Shown: one piece after another, positions 18,134-26,900 of the stretch | How the letters are laid out: each line of letters opens with the position of its first letter | Numbering within the stretch: the first letter of the stretch is position 1 | NCBI GenBank assembly: GCA_051655155.1 | Contig: JBOFZL010000026.1 | Location: 106,430-170,429, forward strand | Origin: JBOFZL01 sp051655155 | GTDB taxonomy: Bacteria; Bacillota; Clostridia; Peptostreptococcales; Filifactoraceae | Length of the DNA stretch: 64,000 nt | Direction of reading: 5' to 3' | Program-made: the position numbers and the translations under genes | The notes under the pieces: model-generated | The model's input: the letters and a program-made list of their open reading frames with translations, nothing else | Database searches by the model: none | What the model was told of the DNA's origin: nothing

Positions 18134-18907
18134 GTGAAAATCCTTGTTCTGTACTATTCTGGTGTAGGAAACACTAAGATGGTAGCAAAAAAAATATATA
18201 ATACATTGCTTGAGTCATATGATGTTACGCTTCTATCTATTGAAAAAATTCAGACAAAGCTTGTTTTATCTGATTATGATGGGATAGTTATTGGGTTTCC
18301 AACTATTCATTCATCACCAGCAGAACCTATGCTTGACTTTATAAAGGAGATGAAAGAAATTGGAAAGTCTATTCCAACGTATCTTTTTACGACTTGTGGA
18401 CTTTATTCAGCTAATGCATTACGAATATTTGCAATGCAATGTATTAGTAAAGGATTAATACCTATTATTAGCAGAAGCTATCGTTGTGCTGCAACAGATG
18501 GTATACTGATTGCTCCGTCAATGAAAATATGGTTTCACCACGAAAAAGGTCTAAATAAAAAAATTGAAAATGATATTTCTAATTTTTTAGCACTTTTAAG
18601 CAAACCAATAGAGGCGAATATTCCAAGATTTAAGTTATACAGTATTTTGAACTATCCAAATAAAATTCTGGGACAACACTTTTCGCCTAAAATCTACGTC
18701 CATAAACAAAAATGTGTTCTATGTGGCAAATGTATCGAAAACTGCCCATCACGCAGCATAAGCAAGAATAATGAAGGATTCCCAATGATAGAAGTAGCAC
18801 AGTGTATACATTGCTATCGATGTATTCATCATTGCCCTCAGATAGCATTATCTTTGTCGCAAAAGCGTACTCCATTAAAAACACTTTATTATACGCAAAC
18901 AAAATGA
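18134..18907 (+). CDS. EFR1-type flavodoxin-ferredoxin fusion protein
   Basis: A GTG at 18134, with AAGGAG about 10 bases upstream, is preferred over the ATG at 18047, which lies in IS3 debris. The product has 257 residues. The N-terminal flavodoxin fold (LVLYYSGVGNTKMVA binds the FMN phosphate) covers about 1-150. The C-terminal part carries two 4Fe-4S motifs, CVLCGKCIENCP and CIHCYRCIHHCP. Such proteins shuttle electrons between low-potential carriers in anaerobes, and the partner enzyme is unknown. It appears to be monocistronic. Confidence 0.85.
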   Translation: MKILVLYYSGVGNTKMVAKKIYNTLLESYDVTLLSIEKIQTKLVLSDYDGIVIGFPTIHSSPAEPMLDFIKEMKEIGKSIPTYLFTTCGLYSANALRIFAMQCISKGLIPIISRSYRCAATDGILIAPSMKIWFHHEKGLNKKIENDISNFLALLSKPIEANIPRFKLYSILNYPNKILGQHFSPKIYVHKQKCVLCGKCIENCPSRSISKNNEGFPMIEVAQCIHCYRCIHHCPQIALSLSQKRTPLKTLYYTQTK

Positions 18908-19144
18908 GCGAAAAGAACGTTAGGGCTAAGATGTTTTAAAAGAAGTAAACTAGAGACGATAGTTACTAAAGTGTTTTCTATGTTTATAAAATAATTGAGA
19001 ATTTTTGATATTGGTATGTATTAGAAATAAATTATGTTGATGGAAGTGTTGAAATTTATGGGACGAAGACCTTGGAAATAGCGATTTTGAAAATAAAAAA
19101 TATGAAGTTTAAAACCTACAACGAAGACATTTACGGAGGAAGTT

Positions 19145-19666
19145 ATGAAAAGGGAAGATGAGAAGCAGTTTTTTATAGATTTAGAAACCGAGAAAAAATA
19201 TGTAAATATACAGAAAGAAATAAGTAGAAAAATTAGGACTAGCGAAGTTAATATTGAAAATGAACTAAAAAGCAGTTATAGCTTTGGGGAAAAAATTTCA
19301 GACAAGGTAGCAAAGTTTGGTGGGAGTTGGAGATTTATTATTATTTTTACACTGATAATTTTATTTTGGATATTGATAAATACCACTATGCTAAAAAATA
19401 AACCTTTTGATCCTTATCCATTTATCTTACTGAATCTGGTCTTGTCGTGTTTGGCAGCAATACAGGCCCCTATAATTATGATGAGTCAAAATAGACAAGA
19501 AAATAAGGATAGGGCAAGGGCCGAGAATGACTATAAGGTTAATATTAGAGCAGAAAGAGAAGTAGAGTTGCTTAATGAAAAAATAGATCATTTACTAAAT
19601 GAGCAAATAAAAATCAGGGAAGAGATAAATAAACTTTATGGAGAAAGTAACAAAACTCATTTGTAA
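19145..19666 (+). CDS. DUF1003 family membrane protein
   Basis: A protein of 173 residues starting 8 bases after GGAGG. The DUF1003 core is clear: FGEKISDKVAKFGGSWRFI, a transmembrane helix (about 63-82), the FDPYPFILLNLVLS motif, and a second helix (about 92-112) ending in QAPIIMMSQNRQ. A charged coiled-coil tail (NDYKVNIRAEREVELL) follows. The domain is widespread in bacteria, has no proven function and acts in the cytoplasmic membrane. Confidence 0.9.
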   Translation: MKREDEKQFFIDLETEKKYVNIQKEISRKIRTSEVNIENELKSSYSFGEKISDKVAKFGGSWRFIIIFTLIILFWILINTTMLKNKPFDPYPFILLNLVLSCLAAIQAPIIMMSQNRQENKDRARAENDYKVNIRAEREVELLNEKIDHLLNEQIKIREEINKLYGESNKTHL

Positions 19667-19764
19667 TGAGATTATGTCTGAAAAAAGATAGAAATATTTG
19701 ATATAAAAACTGCTAGGGGGATAAATATCAAGTCGGATAATAAGATGGTTTTAATTATGGGCTA

Positions 19765-19965
19765 CTATTTTAAACGTAAATCTTTGAAAAATTCTACAAC
19801 ATTGAATAGAGCGAATATTAAAAATAGAGATTGAGATACACTGTATAATTCTGAACGGGAAAAGTCCGTACTTATTAAAAACTGTGGAAGTGAAAAAGAA
19901 TAATATATTGAAATTATTATTACCATTAATCTAATAGTAAGTAAAGCACTTTGCGAATATTTCAT
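19765..19965 (-). CDS. Small two-helix membrane protein
   Basis: The ATG at 19965 has AAGGAG about 8 bases upstream, so the longer frame reaching 20049 is rejected. The 66-residue product has two hydrophobic segments (about 8-27 and 42-60) separated by a polar stretch (STDFSRSELYS). No family is recognised. The good ribosome binding site supports a real gene of unknown function. Confidence 0.5.
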   Translation of the reverse strand: MKYSQSALLTIRLMVIIISIYYSFSLPQFLISTDFSRSELYSVSQSLFLIFALFNVVEFFKDLRLK

Positions 19966-20796
19966 GATATTTTCTCCTTTTTTTGCACTTTTATATAAAT
20001 TAGAAAAGTATAATTTAAGTGCAAGATTAGTGAATAGGTACATAAACATTATAAGATTAAACTGCTATTTTTGCAATGCTAGTTATAAAGAACATTAGAA
20101 TGTTTTTAAATTTTACTGATATTCACAAGGGATAAAACCTGTAACAATTATGAAAAATTTCTTAAAAAATAAAACTGAGTTAGAAGGGGCGCTTTGTGGC
20201 GAGCATTTTTTAATTTTAAGAAGAATCATAACAAATTACATCACGTTCTAAGTCGTTAATAGTATTTTGCGGTATATCGTTGATATTTAGAGTGTAAACA
20301 ATGTTTAATCTGGGATTAAAAATTCCAAGTTTTTTATTGTCTTAAACTCTGGTTTTTCAGAATGTTGCCCCATAATCCAATACATCAGTAGTTGTAGTGT
20401 ATTTTTGCTTGTTGGCTTGATCTTAGAGCCCTTAAAATTCCATAATGTAGCGTGTAAGGTAATCAACTACCTTCCTACTACAGATGCATGGACATTTTCT
20501 ACATCATTTAATTAAGAGTGATTAATACATATAAATAAAAATACTAGGAAATTAATATATAAAATAAATTGTTTAAATGCTAGAAATTAGTAGATATAAT
20601 CATATTATGATAAAATGATTATAGTGGAGAATAATAAAAGTCCAAATTTTCTAATTCTCGGGATAAAGAGTAATAAGAAGTATATGTAAATAAGAAATAT
20701 ATCTATCTTTAAAATAGCGGTTATGTTAAGTATTAAGATGTAGATTTAAACCCCAAATGGGTGAATGTGTGGTTACTTATAAGTGAGGTGGCTAAG
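19966..20796. other. Gene-poor stretch holding one decayed gene
   Basis: The stretch between the small minus-strand gene and the GNAT fusion has no intact gene. The minus strand at 20216-20520 carries a recognisable pseudogene; the remaining DNA is AT-rich and shows nothing else. Confidence 0.5.
20216..20520 (-). pseudogene. Decayed gene, possibly PD-(D/E)XK-like hypothetical protein
   Basis: On the minus strand the frame reads TLWNFKGSKIKPTSKNTLQL, LLMYWIMGQHSEKPEFKTI and, after a frameshift near 20320, FNPRLNIVYTLNINDIPQ and LERDVICY before a stop at 20216. The pattern of a W-x-F-K strand followed by QLLMYWIMG and FNPRLN resembles a clostridial hypothetical family that I recall as nuclease-like. 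A stop and a second frameshift lie near 20470. It is clearly not functional; the family assignment is tentative. Confidence 0.45.
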
Positions 20797-21969
20797 GTGA
20801 GAAATTTAAAAGAGTATTTGTTAAACAGAAGAAATAATTGGGTGCTTTCTTCTTCTTTAAGCTTCCGGAGTTTTCCTGAGATTTCTATAGAGGAGGTGAG
20901 GCGATTTTTGGGTTTGCAAGCTATAAAAAAACTTAAGGGATATTCATTGGAGCGACTTTGGCGAGTTAATTTTGGAGAGGTGTTAAGGGATAAGACACCA
21001 CAGGTCATAGGGGCCTACATAAATGATGAAATAGTGGGAGCTGTTTGGGCAGGACGCCCACAAGAGATTATATCTTATGGTTATAGTGAAATAGAAGAAC
21101 CAGAGCTTATGGTGGAGTTGTCTTTGGAGTTAAAAGAAGAGTATAAAGAATATGGAATTGCCACAGAGCTTTATATGCTGATGATGGAGGTTTTGATGAA
21201 GACTAAGGTGGATAGTATACTTTTGTCTGTTCGAAAGAGAAATTACAGTTATCAAATATATGATGCTTTGGGTTTTCATGTACTGAATAATGTTAATGGG
21301 TATATATGGCTTGAAAAATTAAAGGAAAGAATAGATAGAAAGAATGAGAAACATATAGGAGAGGATTTTTCCAACAGTAATTTGAGGAACATGGATTTTA
21401 CAGGTTCGGACTTTGAAAAATGTACCTTTTGTGGGACGGATTTTACAAACTCTAAACTGAGAAATGTAAGGGCAGAGGGATGTTCTTTTGAAAATGCAAA
21501 TTTTTCGAACGCGATTATTTCCGGGGGAAGCTTTCGCTATGCCAATTTAAAAAATGCCAATTTTTCTGGAACTGTATGTAACTATGCTTTGTTTGAATAT
21601 GCTGAATTAGATGGGATAACAACTGATGAATATACTAGAAACTTTGGGCTAAGATGCCCTATTAAAGGAGCTTTTATAGGATATAAAAAATGCGAAGATG
21701 GTAGAATTGTCACCTTGCTAATATTGGAGGAAAGTTTAAGGACGTCAGCGACTTGGAGAGCTTGCAGAACGAATAAGGCTAAGGTGCTTAAGGTGGAGAG
21801 TATGGATGAAAGAGTTACTTACAAGGAGGCTTATTCTTTGGCAAAAGAGGGGTTTTGTTACAAGGTGGGTGAGGTGGTAGAGGTGGAAGATTTTAATACA
21901 GATCGTTGGATTGATTCTACTACGGGAATTCATTTTTTTATGACTAAGGAAGAGGCAAGAGGATACTAA
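20797..21969 (+). CDS. GNAT-like acetyltransferase fused to pentapeptide repeats and a DUF5758-like tail
   Basis: A GTG at 20797 with GAGGTGG just upstream is preferred to the GTG at 20761. The product has 390 residues. Residues about 10-185 look like a GNAT domain, with QVIGAYINDEIVGAVWAGR, EYKEYGIATELYMLMM (the acetyl-CoA loop region) and SYQIYDALGFHV. About 200-285 are pentapeptide repeats of the A(D/N)LXX kind (NSNLRNMDFTGSDF, YANLKNANFSG). The last 110 residues (FIGYKKCEDGRIV to TGIHFFMT) match the DUF5758-type domain common in phage and mobile-element proteins. The combination is unusual and its substrate is unknown. Confidence 0.75.
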   Translation: MRNLKEYLLNRRNNWVLSSSLSFRSFPEISIEEVRRFLGLQAIKKLKGYSLERLWRVNFGEVLRDKTPQVIGAYINDEIVGAVWAGRPQEIISYGYSEIEEPELMVELSLELKEEYKEYGIATELYMLMMEVLMKTKVDSILLSVRKRNYSYQIYDALGFHVLNNVNGYIWLEKLKERIDRKNEKHIGEDFSNSNLRNMDFTGSDFEKCTFCGTDFTNSKLRNVRAEGCSFENANFSNAIISGGSFRYANLKNANFSGTVCNYALFEYAELDGITTDEYTRNFGLRCPIKGAFIGYKKCEDGRIVTLLILEESLRTSATWRACRTNKAKVLKVESMDERVTYKEAYSLAKEGFCYKVGEVVEVEDFNTDRWIDSTTGIHFFMTKEEARGY

Positions 21970-22356
21970 GCCGTATATTCGTTTAAGTCAAGGATAATAA
22001 ATAACCATAAATTGGAATGAAATCAGCTACCAATGAAGTATAAATGATGAAATGTTGACATAGAAAATTTTTAGGTCTATAATCAAAATGTGTAATTAGT
22101 AGAGTTAATTAAAAAATTTTTAAAGTAAAATGTTAGTATATAATTGGTATTTTATATACTAATTTTTAATTGGTTAAATATTTTAAATTAAGTACTTCTA
22201 AAGAATTGCATAATGTTTTAATAAAGGATAGAGAGTGGCAAAATTAATATTACATAAGAGGAGTTCTTTATTGAAAAACAGTACATTTTGTAGTTAACTA
22301 AAAAACAGGGTTAACTGTGCAAAAAAAAGATAGGCATACAGAAAGGGAGGAATGTT
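21970..22356. other. Non-coding AT-rich leader upstream of the adhesin gene
   Basis: No gene is visible. It contains the AT-only inverted repeat at 22133-22162 and, near the adhesin start, repeated GTTAAC motifs around 22292-22315 that could form a small hairpin. A promoter for the adhesin must lie here, but no box stands out. Confidence 0.5.
22133..22162. repeat. AT-rich perfect inverted repeat upstream of the adhesin gene
   Basis: TTAGTATATAA and TTATATACTAA, 11 bp each, around an 8-base loop and followed by five T. It could be a weak terminator for the GNAT-fusion gene or a protein-binding site for adhesin control. Confidence 0.5.
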
Positions 22357-24570
22357 ATGCTAAAAAAAGGTAAAATCAGAAAATTAATGATGGTGTGTAA
22401 TGAAAAAAATGAGGGGAGTGGTAATAAGAAAATAGCTTCTTTATTGTTGGCGAGTTTGATATTTATTGCAGGTTTTTCGCAAGGGGAGACTAAAATATAT
22501 GCATCTGATGTAGAGAGAGTAGCTATTAATGAAAATAACTTAACTACAGCTGGTGTAAGTGTAATATCAGATATAACAGAAGATAGTAGTTCTATAGTTT
22601 CATCAATCACAAATGCAACAGAGGCTGTTAAGCCTGAAGTTTTGGTGGCAGAAAATATGGAAGTTATAAGTCCATTAGGTGCTCCCTTAGAAAAAACAGA
22701 TATTTTTGTAAATGAATTTAGTATACAACATGAAGATGTAAATAATACTAATACAGGGTTTTCAAAATTTGAGAATTTTAAGTTAAAAATAGGATGGGAT
22801 GCAAGTAAATATGGCAATGGGTTAAAAGAGGGCGATTACTTCAATATAAAATTACCGGATGGGATGAAATTTCCATCGAATTCAGAAGCAACGAAATTTG
22901 ACGTCTTTGCACCAGATGGGAAAAGTGTGGTAGCAAAAGCCTATGTGGAACCAAATGCGGATGTTGGAGGAAGTGTAAAGCTTGTTTTTACCGATTATGT
23001 AGAAAATAAAGATAACGTTAAAGGGGAAGTGTGGCTAGCTGCAAAATTTGGTAAGGATGTTGTTTTAGGAGAGGAAAATACTTTTAAAATCGAAGTAAAT
23101 TCTCAAGTCAGTGACGTTAAAGTTCATATCAATAAACCAGAAACATTAGAGGAAGTTATTGCCAAATGGGGTAAGAAGACAGGTAATGAACGGGAAGTGC
23201 AATGGAATTTAAGAATTAATAGGGTAGAAGGAAAATATGAAGACGTTAAAATTGAGGATAACCTTGAAGGAAATGATAAGGAACTTCAAGGAATGCATTA
23301 CATTGAAGGATCATTTATTCTAAAAAAGATAGAGTTAGATGATAAAGGTAAAATTGTAAGAGTAATAGAAGAGAAGGATATAAGTGATAAGATAGAGTTT
23401 AATGAGAGTAAAACATCATTTAAGTATAATCTTGGGGATTTAGATAAGACTCAATATATGTTGGAATATAAAACCACATATGTGCCAGGGGCAAAACTAA
23501 AAAATAATGGTCATTTCATATCTACAAGTAAAGAGGATAAAAAGGAGTATACTTATCAGAGCGCCTCTTCAGGAGGAATTGGTAGCGGGAATGAACTAAA
23601 AGAAATCAAGGTTATAAAAGTAGATGAAGATAATCCTGAACTTAAATTGGAAGGAGCAGAGTTTGAGTTGAGAAAGGCTGGAAGTTCAGAGGTTATAGAT
23701 GTTTTAAAGACTGATGACAAGGGAGAGGTCATTTTTTCTAGACTATCTCTTGGAAAATATACTATAAAAGAAACAAAAGCTCCTATAGGATATTTATTAA
23801 ACGAAACTCCATATGAGATGGAAGTTACATCTGATAAAATAAATATAGAAACTATAAAGAACAAGAAGGAAATAGTGGAAGTGTTTGTTAATAAGCAGTG
23901 GGTAGGTAAAGTTTCTGATTCAGTAACTATAAGTTTACTTGCAGATGGAAAAGAAAATGGTAGTGTTATTTTAACTAAAGATAAGTCTTGGAAGGATAAG
24001 TTTAGTAATTTGCCAAAATATAATGTTAATGGATCTGAAATTGTTTATACGATTAAAGAGTTACAGATAGAAGGGTATACTTCGTCTATATCAAGTGATA
24101 AAGAAAGAAGTTTTATAATAACAAATTCAGAAGTTGTTCCTCCTGAAAAAGAAGATAAGCCAAAGGAACCAAAACCAGAACCAAAACCAGAATCAAAGCT
24201 AGAGCCAAAGCCAGAACCGAAGCTAGAGCCAAAGCCAGAATCAAAGCTAGAGCCAAAGCCAGAACCGAAGCTAGAGCCAAAGCCAGAATCAAAGCTAGAG
24301 CCAAAGCCAGAACCAAAGCTAGAGCCAAAGCCAGAACCGAAGGATTCAAAAGATCCAAAAAATGATAAATCAACCGAGGAAGCAAAAAATCAATTTGGTT
24401 TGGGGGAAGGTAAAGCTTCTCCTAGTTCAATAATTTTTAATTATAGAAAGTTAGATAAACTGCCAAGAACTGGAAATGAAAACAAGATGGATTTAATGTT
24501 TATGATAGGGAGTATATCATTTATATTAATAATAACTGTTTTGAGAGTAAAGAAATCTTCTATAAAGTAG
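22357..24570 (+). CDS. LPXTG-anchored surface adhesin with SpaA/Cna-B domains
   Basis: A protein of 737 residues with a long signal peptide ending near residue 50 (YASD). Residues about 110-395 resemble the Ig-like adhesion domains of Sdr/collagen-binding proteins. A SpaA-type domain follows (about 410-505, KVIKVD and the IKETKAPIGY strand, which carry the Lys and Glu of an isopeptide bond), then a Cna-B domain (about 507-590). A Pro-Glu-Lys repeat stalk (about 600-665) leads to LPRTG at 702-706, a hydrophobic segment and a basic tail, the sortase signal. It is expected on the cell wall. The gene has its own strong ribosome binding site and terminator. Confidence 0.93.
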   Translation: MLKKGKIRKLMMVCNEKNEGSGNKKIASLLLASLIFIAGFSQGETKIYASDVERVAINENNLTTAGVSVISDITEDSSSIVSSITNATEAVKPEVLVAENMEVISPLGAPLEKTDIFVNEFSIQHEDVNNTNTGFSKFENFKLKIGWDASKYGNGLKEGDYFNIKLPDGMKFPSNSEATKFDVFAPDGKSVVAKAYVEPNADVGGSVKLVFTDYVENKDNVKGEVWLAAKFGKDVVLGEENTFKIEVNSQVSDVKVHINKPETLEEVIAKWGKKTGNEREVQWNLRINRVEGKYEDVKIEDNLEGNDKELQGMHYIEGSFILKKIELDDKGKIVRVIEEKDISDKIEFNESKTSFKYNLGDLDKTQYMLEYKTTYVPGAKLKNNGHFISTSKEDKKEYTYQSASSGGIGSGNELKEIKVIKVDEDNPELKLEGAEFELRKAGSSEVIDVLKTDDKGEVIFSRLSLGKYTIKETKAPIGYLLNETPYEMEVTSDKINIETIKNKKEIVEVFVNKQWVGKVSDSVTISLLADGKENGSVILTKDKSWKDKFSNLPKYNVNGSEIVYTIKELQIEGYTSSISSDKERSFIITNSEVVPPEKEDKPKEPKPEPKPESKLEPKPEPKLEPKPESKLEPKPEPKLEPKPESKLEPKPEPKLEPKPEPKDSKDPKNDKSTEEAKNQFGLGEGKASPSSIIFNYRKLDKLPRTGNENKMDLMFMIGSISFILIITVLRVKKSSIK
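24168..24344 (+). repeat. 24/48-bp tandem repeats in the adhesin stalk
   Basis: Tandem units of about 24 bp (GAGCCAAAGCCAGAA plus AAGCTA) alternate between two variants (Pro/Ser codon), giving a 48-bp super-repeat that encodes EPKPEPKLEPKPESKL. Near identity at the DNA level suggests recent expansion and possible length variation between strains. Confidence 0.9.
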
Positions 24571-24590
24571 GAGAAAATTTTAATTTTAGG

Positions 24591-24625
24591 GTAGGTATTC
24601 AGAATAATTGAATGCCTACTTTTTT
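24591..24625 (+). terminator. Terminator after the adhesin gene
   Basis: GTAGGTATTCA and TGAATGCCTAC arms (one G-T pair) followed by six T. Confidence 0.85.
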
Positions 24626-24780
24626 AATGAATATAGTTTGACAATAAGAAAATTGTGTTAGTTTTAAAATTTTATGATGATTTTTAATATATTGTTTTTC
24701 TTTTAGTTTATATATATTGCTTAAAAAGAGTGGGTATATTTTCTCATAAGATACTTTAAAATGCTTTTATTCTAGCACTC

Positions 24781-24807
24781 TTGACACAGCTTAACTTATG
24801 GTATAAA
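24781..24807 (+). promoter_or_regulatory. Probable promoter of the cobalamin operon
   Basis: TTGACA at 24781-24786 with TATAAA at 24802-24807. The 15-base spacer is short, but the position, directly before the riboswitch, is right. No better boxes are seen nearby. Confidence 0.5.
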
Positions 24808-24816
24808 CTAAATTTA

Positions 24817-24965
24817 TCAAGGTTTCAATTTGAAATAATAGGGAAGTAGGTGCAAATCCTACGCAGTCCCGCTGCTGTAAGTGTGAAGCGAGCATCTTAT
24901 ACCACTGACGTAATGTTGGGAAGGTGATGTTAGTGATGATACATAAGCCAGAAGACCTGCCTTGA
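24817..24965 (+). promoter_or_regulatory. Cobalamin (B12) riboswitch aptamer
   Basis: The closing stem pairs TCAAGG at 24817-24822 with CCTTGA at 24960-24965. Core motifs of the B12 element are present: GGTGCAAATCC, the AGTCCCGCTGCTGTAAG block, and the B12 box AGCCAGAAGACCTGCC at 24946-24961. It precedes cbiM, the first gene of the cobalamin operon, so adenosylcobalamin or a related corrinoid should shut the whole operon off by feedback. Confidence 0.95.
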
Positions 24966-25050
24966 CGTGTTAAACATCTTAGTTCTGCGGGGATACAGGA
25001 TTTGTTTATTTGTTAAAAGAAGATTTTAAACTTAGACAAAGAAACATAGA

Positions 25051-25078
25051 AACTGGCCCATGGGAGTCAGTTTTTTTT
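25051..25078 (+). terminator. Riboswitch-controlled terminator
   Basis: AACTG and CAGTT arms, with a GCCCA/TGGG inner stem, directly followed by eight T. It lies between the aptamer and the cbiM ribosome binding site, so control is most likely by transcription termination. Confidence 0.75.
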
Positions 25079-25108
25079 ATCCCAAAATTTATTTTTGGAG
25101 GTCTATTT

Positions 25109-25834
25109 ATGAGATTTAAAAAATGGTATTTTGCATTATTTTTAGGTGCTATGACCGTGCTGCCTATGTCAGCATCAGCCATGCATATTATGGAGGGTTA
25201 TTTAAGTCCTCTATGGGCTGGGATTTGGGCTATTGCTTGTATTCCATTCCTAATATTAGGATATAGGGCAATAGCTAAAGCACATAAGAATTCTAATCGT
25301 GCTTTAGTTTTGTTAGCACTTTGTGGAGCCTTTGCCTTTGTGCTTTCTGCTCTTAAAATTCCGTCTGTAAGCGGTAGTTGTTCACATCCTACAGGAGTAG
25401 GTCTGGGTGCAATTATTTTTGGCCCTTACGCTATGTCGGTAATTGGACTTATTATTTTACTTTTCCAAGCTCTACTTTTAGCACATGGTGGGCTTACTAC
25501 CATAGGAGCTAATACTTTTTCTATGGGAATAATGGGGCCGATTGTTTCTTTTATTATTTATAAATTAGGGAAAAAGTTTGGTATGAAAACTAGTATTGCA
25601 GTGTTTTTGGCGGCTTTTCTAGGAGATTTGGTAACATATATTGTAACTTCGGTACAGTTGGCATTGGCTTTCCCGGAAGCAGGAAGTATAGTGGCGTCTT
25701 TAATAAAGTTCTTGGGTATATTCGCATTTACTCAGTTACCTCTTGCTATTGCTGAAGGATTACTTACAGTTATAGTTTTTGGAATTATAGAAAAGTATAA
25801 TTCTGATGAACTTAGGGAACTGAAGGTTATATAG
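25109..25834 (+). CDS. cbiM: Cobalt ECF transporter substrate-binding subunit CbiM
   Basis: The ATG at 25109 (GGAGG upstream) is chosen; a TTG at 25010 lies in the riboswitch leader. The product has 241 residues. The signal peptide is cut after residue 24, leaving a mature N terminus MHIMEGYL whose Met and His are known metal ligands in the CbiM/NikM family. About six further hydrophobic segments and the internal SGSCSHPTG loop complete the metal-binding core. It brings Co2+ into the cell together with CbiN, CbiQ and CbiO. It is the first gene after the riboswitch. Confidence 0.95.
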   Translation: MRFKKWYFALFLGAMTVLPMSASAMHIMEGYLSPLWAGIWAIACIPFLILGYRAIAKAHKNSNRALVLLALCGAFAFVLSALKIPSVSGSCSHPTGVGLGAIIFGPYAMSVIGLIILLFQALLLAHGGLTTIGANTFSMGIMGPIVSFIIYKLGKKFGMKTSIAVFLAAFLGDLVTYIVTSVQLALAFPEAGSIVASLIKFLGIFAFTQLPLAIAEGLLTVIVFGIIEKYNSDELRELKVI

Positions 25835-25844
25835 GAGGGGTATT

Positions 25845-26147
25845 ATGAGTTTGATGAAGAAAAATTTACTTTTGCTAGGGATAGTTATTATTATTGGTAT
25901 CTTTCCTTTAATAACTTTAAAAGATGCAGAGTTTGCTGGAGCAGATGGACTTGCAGAAGAAGCGATTACAGAGATTCAACCTGATTATGAACCATGGTTC
26001 AACTCGCTTTATGAGCCTGCCAGTGGAGAGATTGAATCACTGTTGTTTGCTTTACAGGCAGCTATAGGTTCAGGGGTGGTATGTTTTATATTAGGAAGAA
26101 TGACTGCAAAGCCTATAGAAAGGAAGACGGATGCTGGCGATAGATAG
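25845..26147 (+). CDS. cbiN: Cobalt transporter accessory subunit CbiN
   Basis: A protein of 100 residues with a hydrophobic N-terminal helix (about 7-25), an extracytoplasmic loop (FAGADGLAEEAI and YEPWFNSLYEPASGEIESLLF, the last the CbiN signature region) and a C-terminal helix (about 67-87). This two-helix layout is the known CbiN architecture; the loop is thought to help load metal into CbiM. It lies 10 bases after cbiM with AGGAGGGG before the start, and its end overlaps the cbiQ start by 17 bases. Confidence 0.95.
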   Translation: MSLMKKNLLLLGIVIIIGIFPLITLKDAEFAGADGLAEEAITEIQPDYEPWFNSLYEPASGEIESLLFALQAAIGSGVVCFILGRMTAKPIERKTDAGDR

Positions 26148-26898
26148 TTTGGCGTACAAATCAAAAATTGCAAAGGTTAATCCAAGGGCAAAGCTATGCT
26201 TTGCCCTAATTCCACTTATGGTGGTATTGATTTTAGGTAAGCCTATGGTAAGTTTGGTATGTATGATAGTTATGGCCATTACAACTTTAAAGTTATCTAA
26301 GCTTAATGCAAGAAGTTATTTAAAGCTTATGATAATTCCTTTAGGATTTTTGTTAATGGGAACATTGACTATAATGGTAGGCAGACACTCATTAGATAGT
26401 GAGATTTTATATGGGTTTAGACTAGGGGAATATTTTTATGGAGTTAGCAAAGATTCCTTGAAATTTGGAGGTAGTTTGGTATTAAGAGCCTTAGCCTGCG
26501 TGTCTTGTATGTATTTTATTTCTCTTAATACACCTATGAATCAGCTTTTTACAGTTTTAAGAGATTTCAAAATCCCTACTTTGATTGTCAGCTTAATGGA
26601 GCTTATATATAGGTATATATTTGTGGTTTTGGAAGAGGCGGATAGAATTTTTGTAGCACAAAGTTCAAGAGGCATTGGAAAGGGGTTTAAGGCTAAACTT
26701 AGAGCTTTTGGGGAACTAGTAGCTTCTTTGTTGCAACGAAGCTTTAGTCGTTCCAATAGGATTGTGTCATCTTTGGAAGCTAGAGGATATGACGGCAATT
26801 TTTATGTTTTAAAAGAAGAATATCATTCTGGTAAAAAATTATATACTATTACTTTGATACTTTTTATAGTCTTGATGGTTTTAGGGTTTTGGAGGTAG
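26131..26898 (+). CDS. cbiQ: Cobalt ECF transporter transmembrane coupling subunit CbiQ
   Basis: A protein of 255 residues with a soluble start (IDSLAYKSKIAKVNPRAKL), several transmembrane segments (from about 23), and the two cytoplasmic coupling helices with the SSRGIGKGFKAKL and SLEARGYDG motifs that contact the ATPase. These mark the T-component of ECF transporters. It transmits ATP hydrolysis by CbiO to CbiM. It overlaps the end of cbiN by 17 bases and precedes cbiO directly. Confidence 0.95.
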   Translation: MLAIDSLAYKSKIAKVNPRAKLCFALIPLMVVLILGKPMVSLVCMIVMAITTLKLSKLNARSYLKLMIIPLGFLLMGTLTIMVGRHSLDSEILYGFRLGEYFYGVSKDSLKFGGSLVLRALACVSCMYFISLNTPMNQLFTVLRDFKIPTLIVSLMELIYRYIFVVLEEADRIFVAQSSRGIGKGFKAKLRAFGELVASLLQRSFSRSNRIVSSLEARGYDGNFYVLKEEYHSGKKLYTITLILFIVLMVLGFWR

Positions 26899-26900
26899 AT

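Noticed and set aside
22311..22817. 168-residue minus-strand open frame over the adhesin start
   Set aside because: It is antisense to the signal peptide and adhesion domain of a clear plus-strand gene and has no ribosome binding site.
24168..24344. Regular 24-bp repeats that might suggest a CRISPR array
   Set aside because: The units are directly tandem with no spacers, and they are in frame within the adhesin stalk.
24113..24385. Minus-strand open frame rich in Leu and Ala inside the adhesin gene
   Set aside because: It is the antisense of the Pro-Glu-Lys repeats, has low complexity and no ribosome binding site.
25010..25108. Upstream TTG start that would add 33 residues to CbiM
   Set aside because: It lies in the riboswitch expression platform and crosses the terminator. 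The ATG at 25109 has a good ribosome binding site and gives the normal signal peptide.
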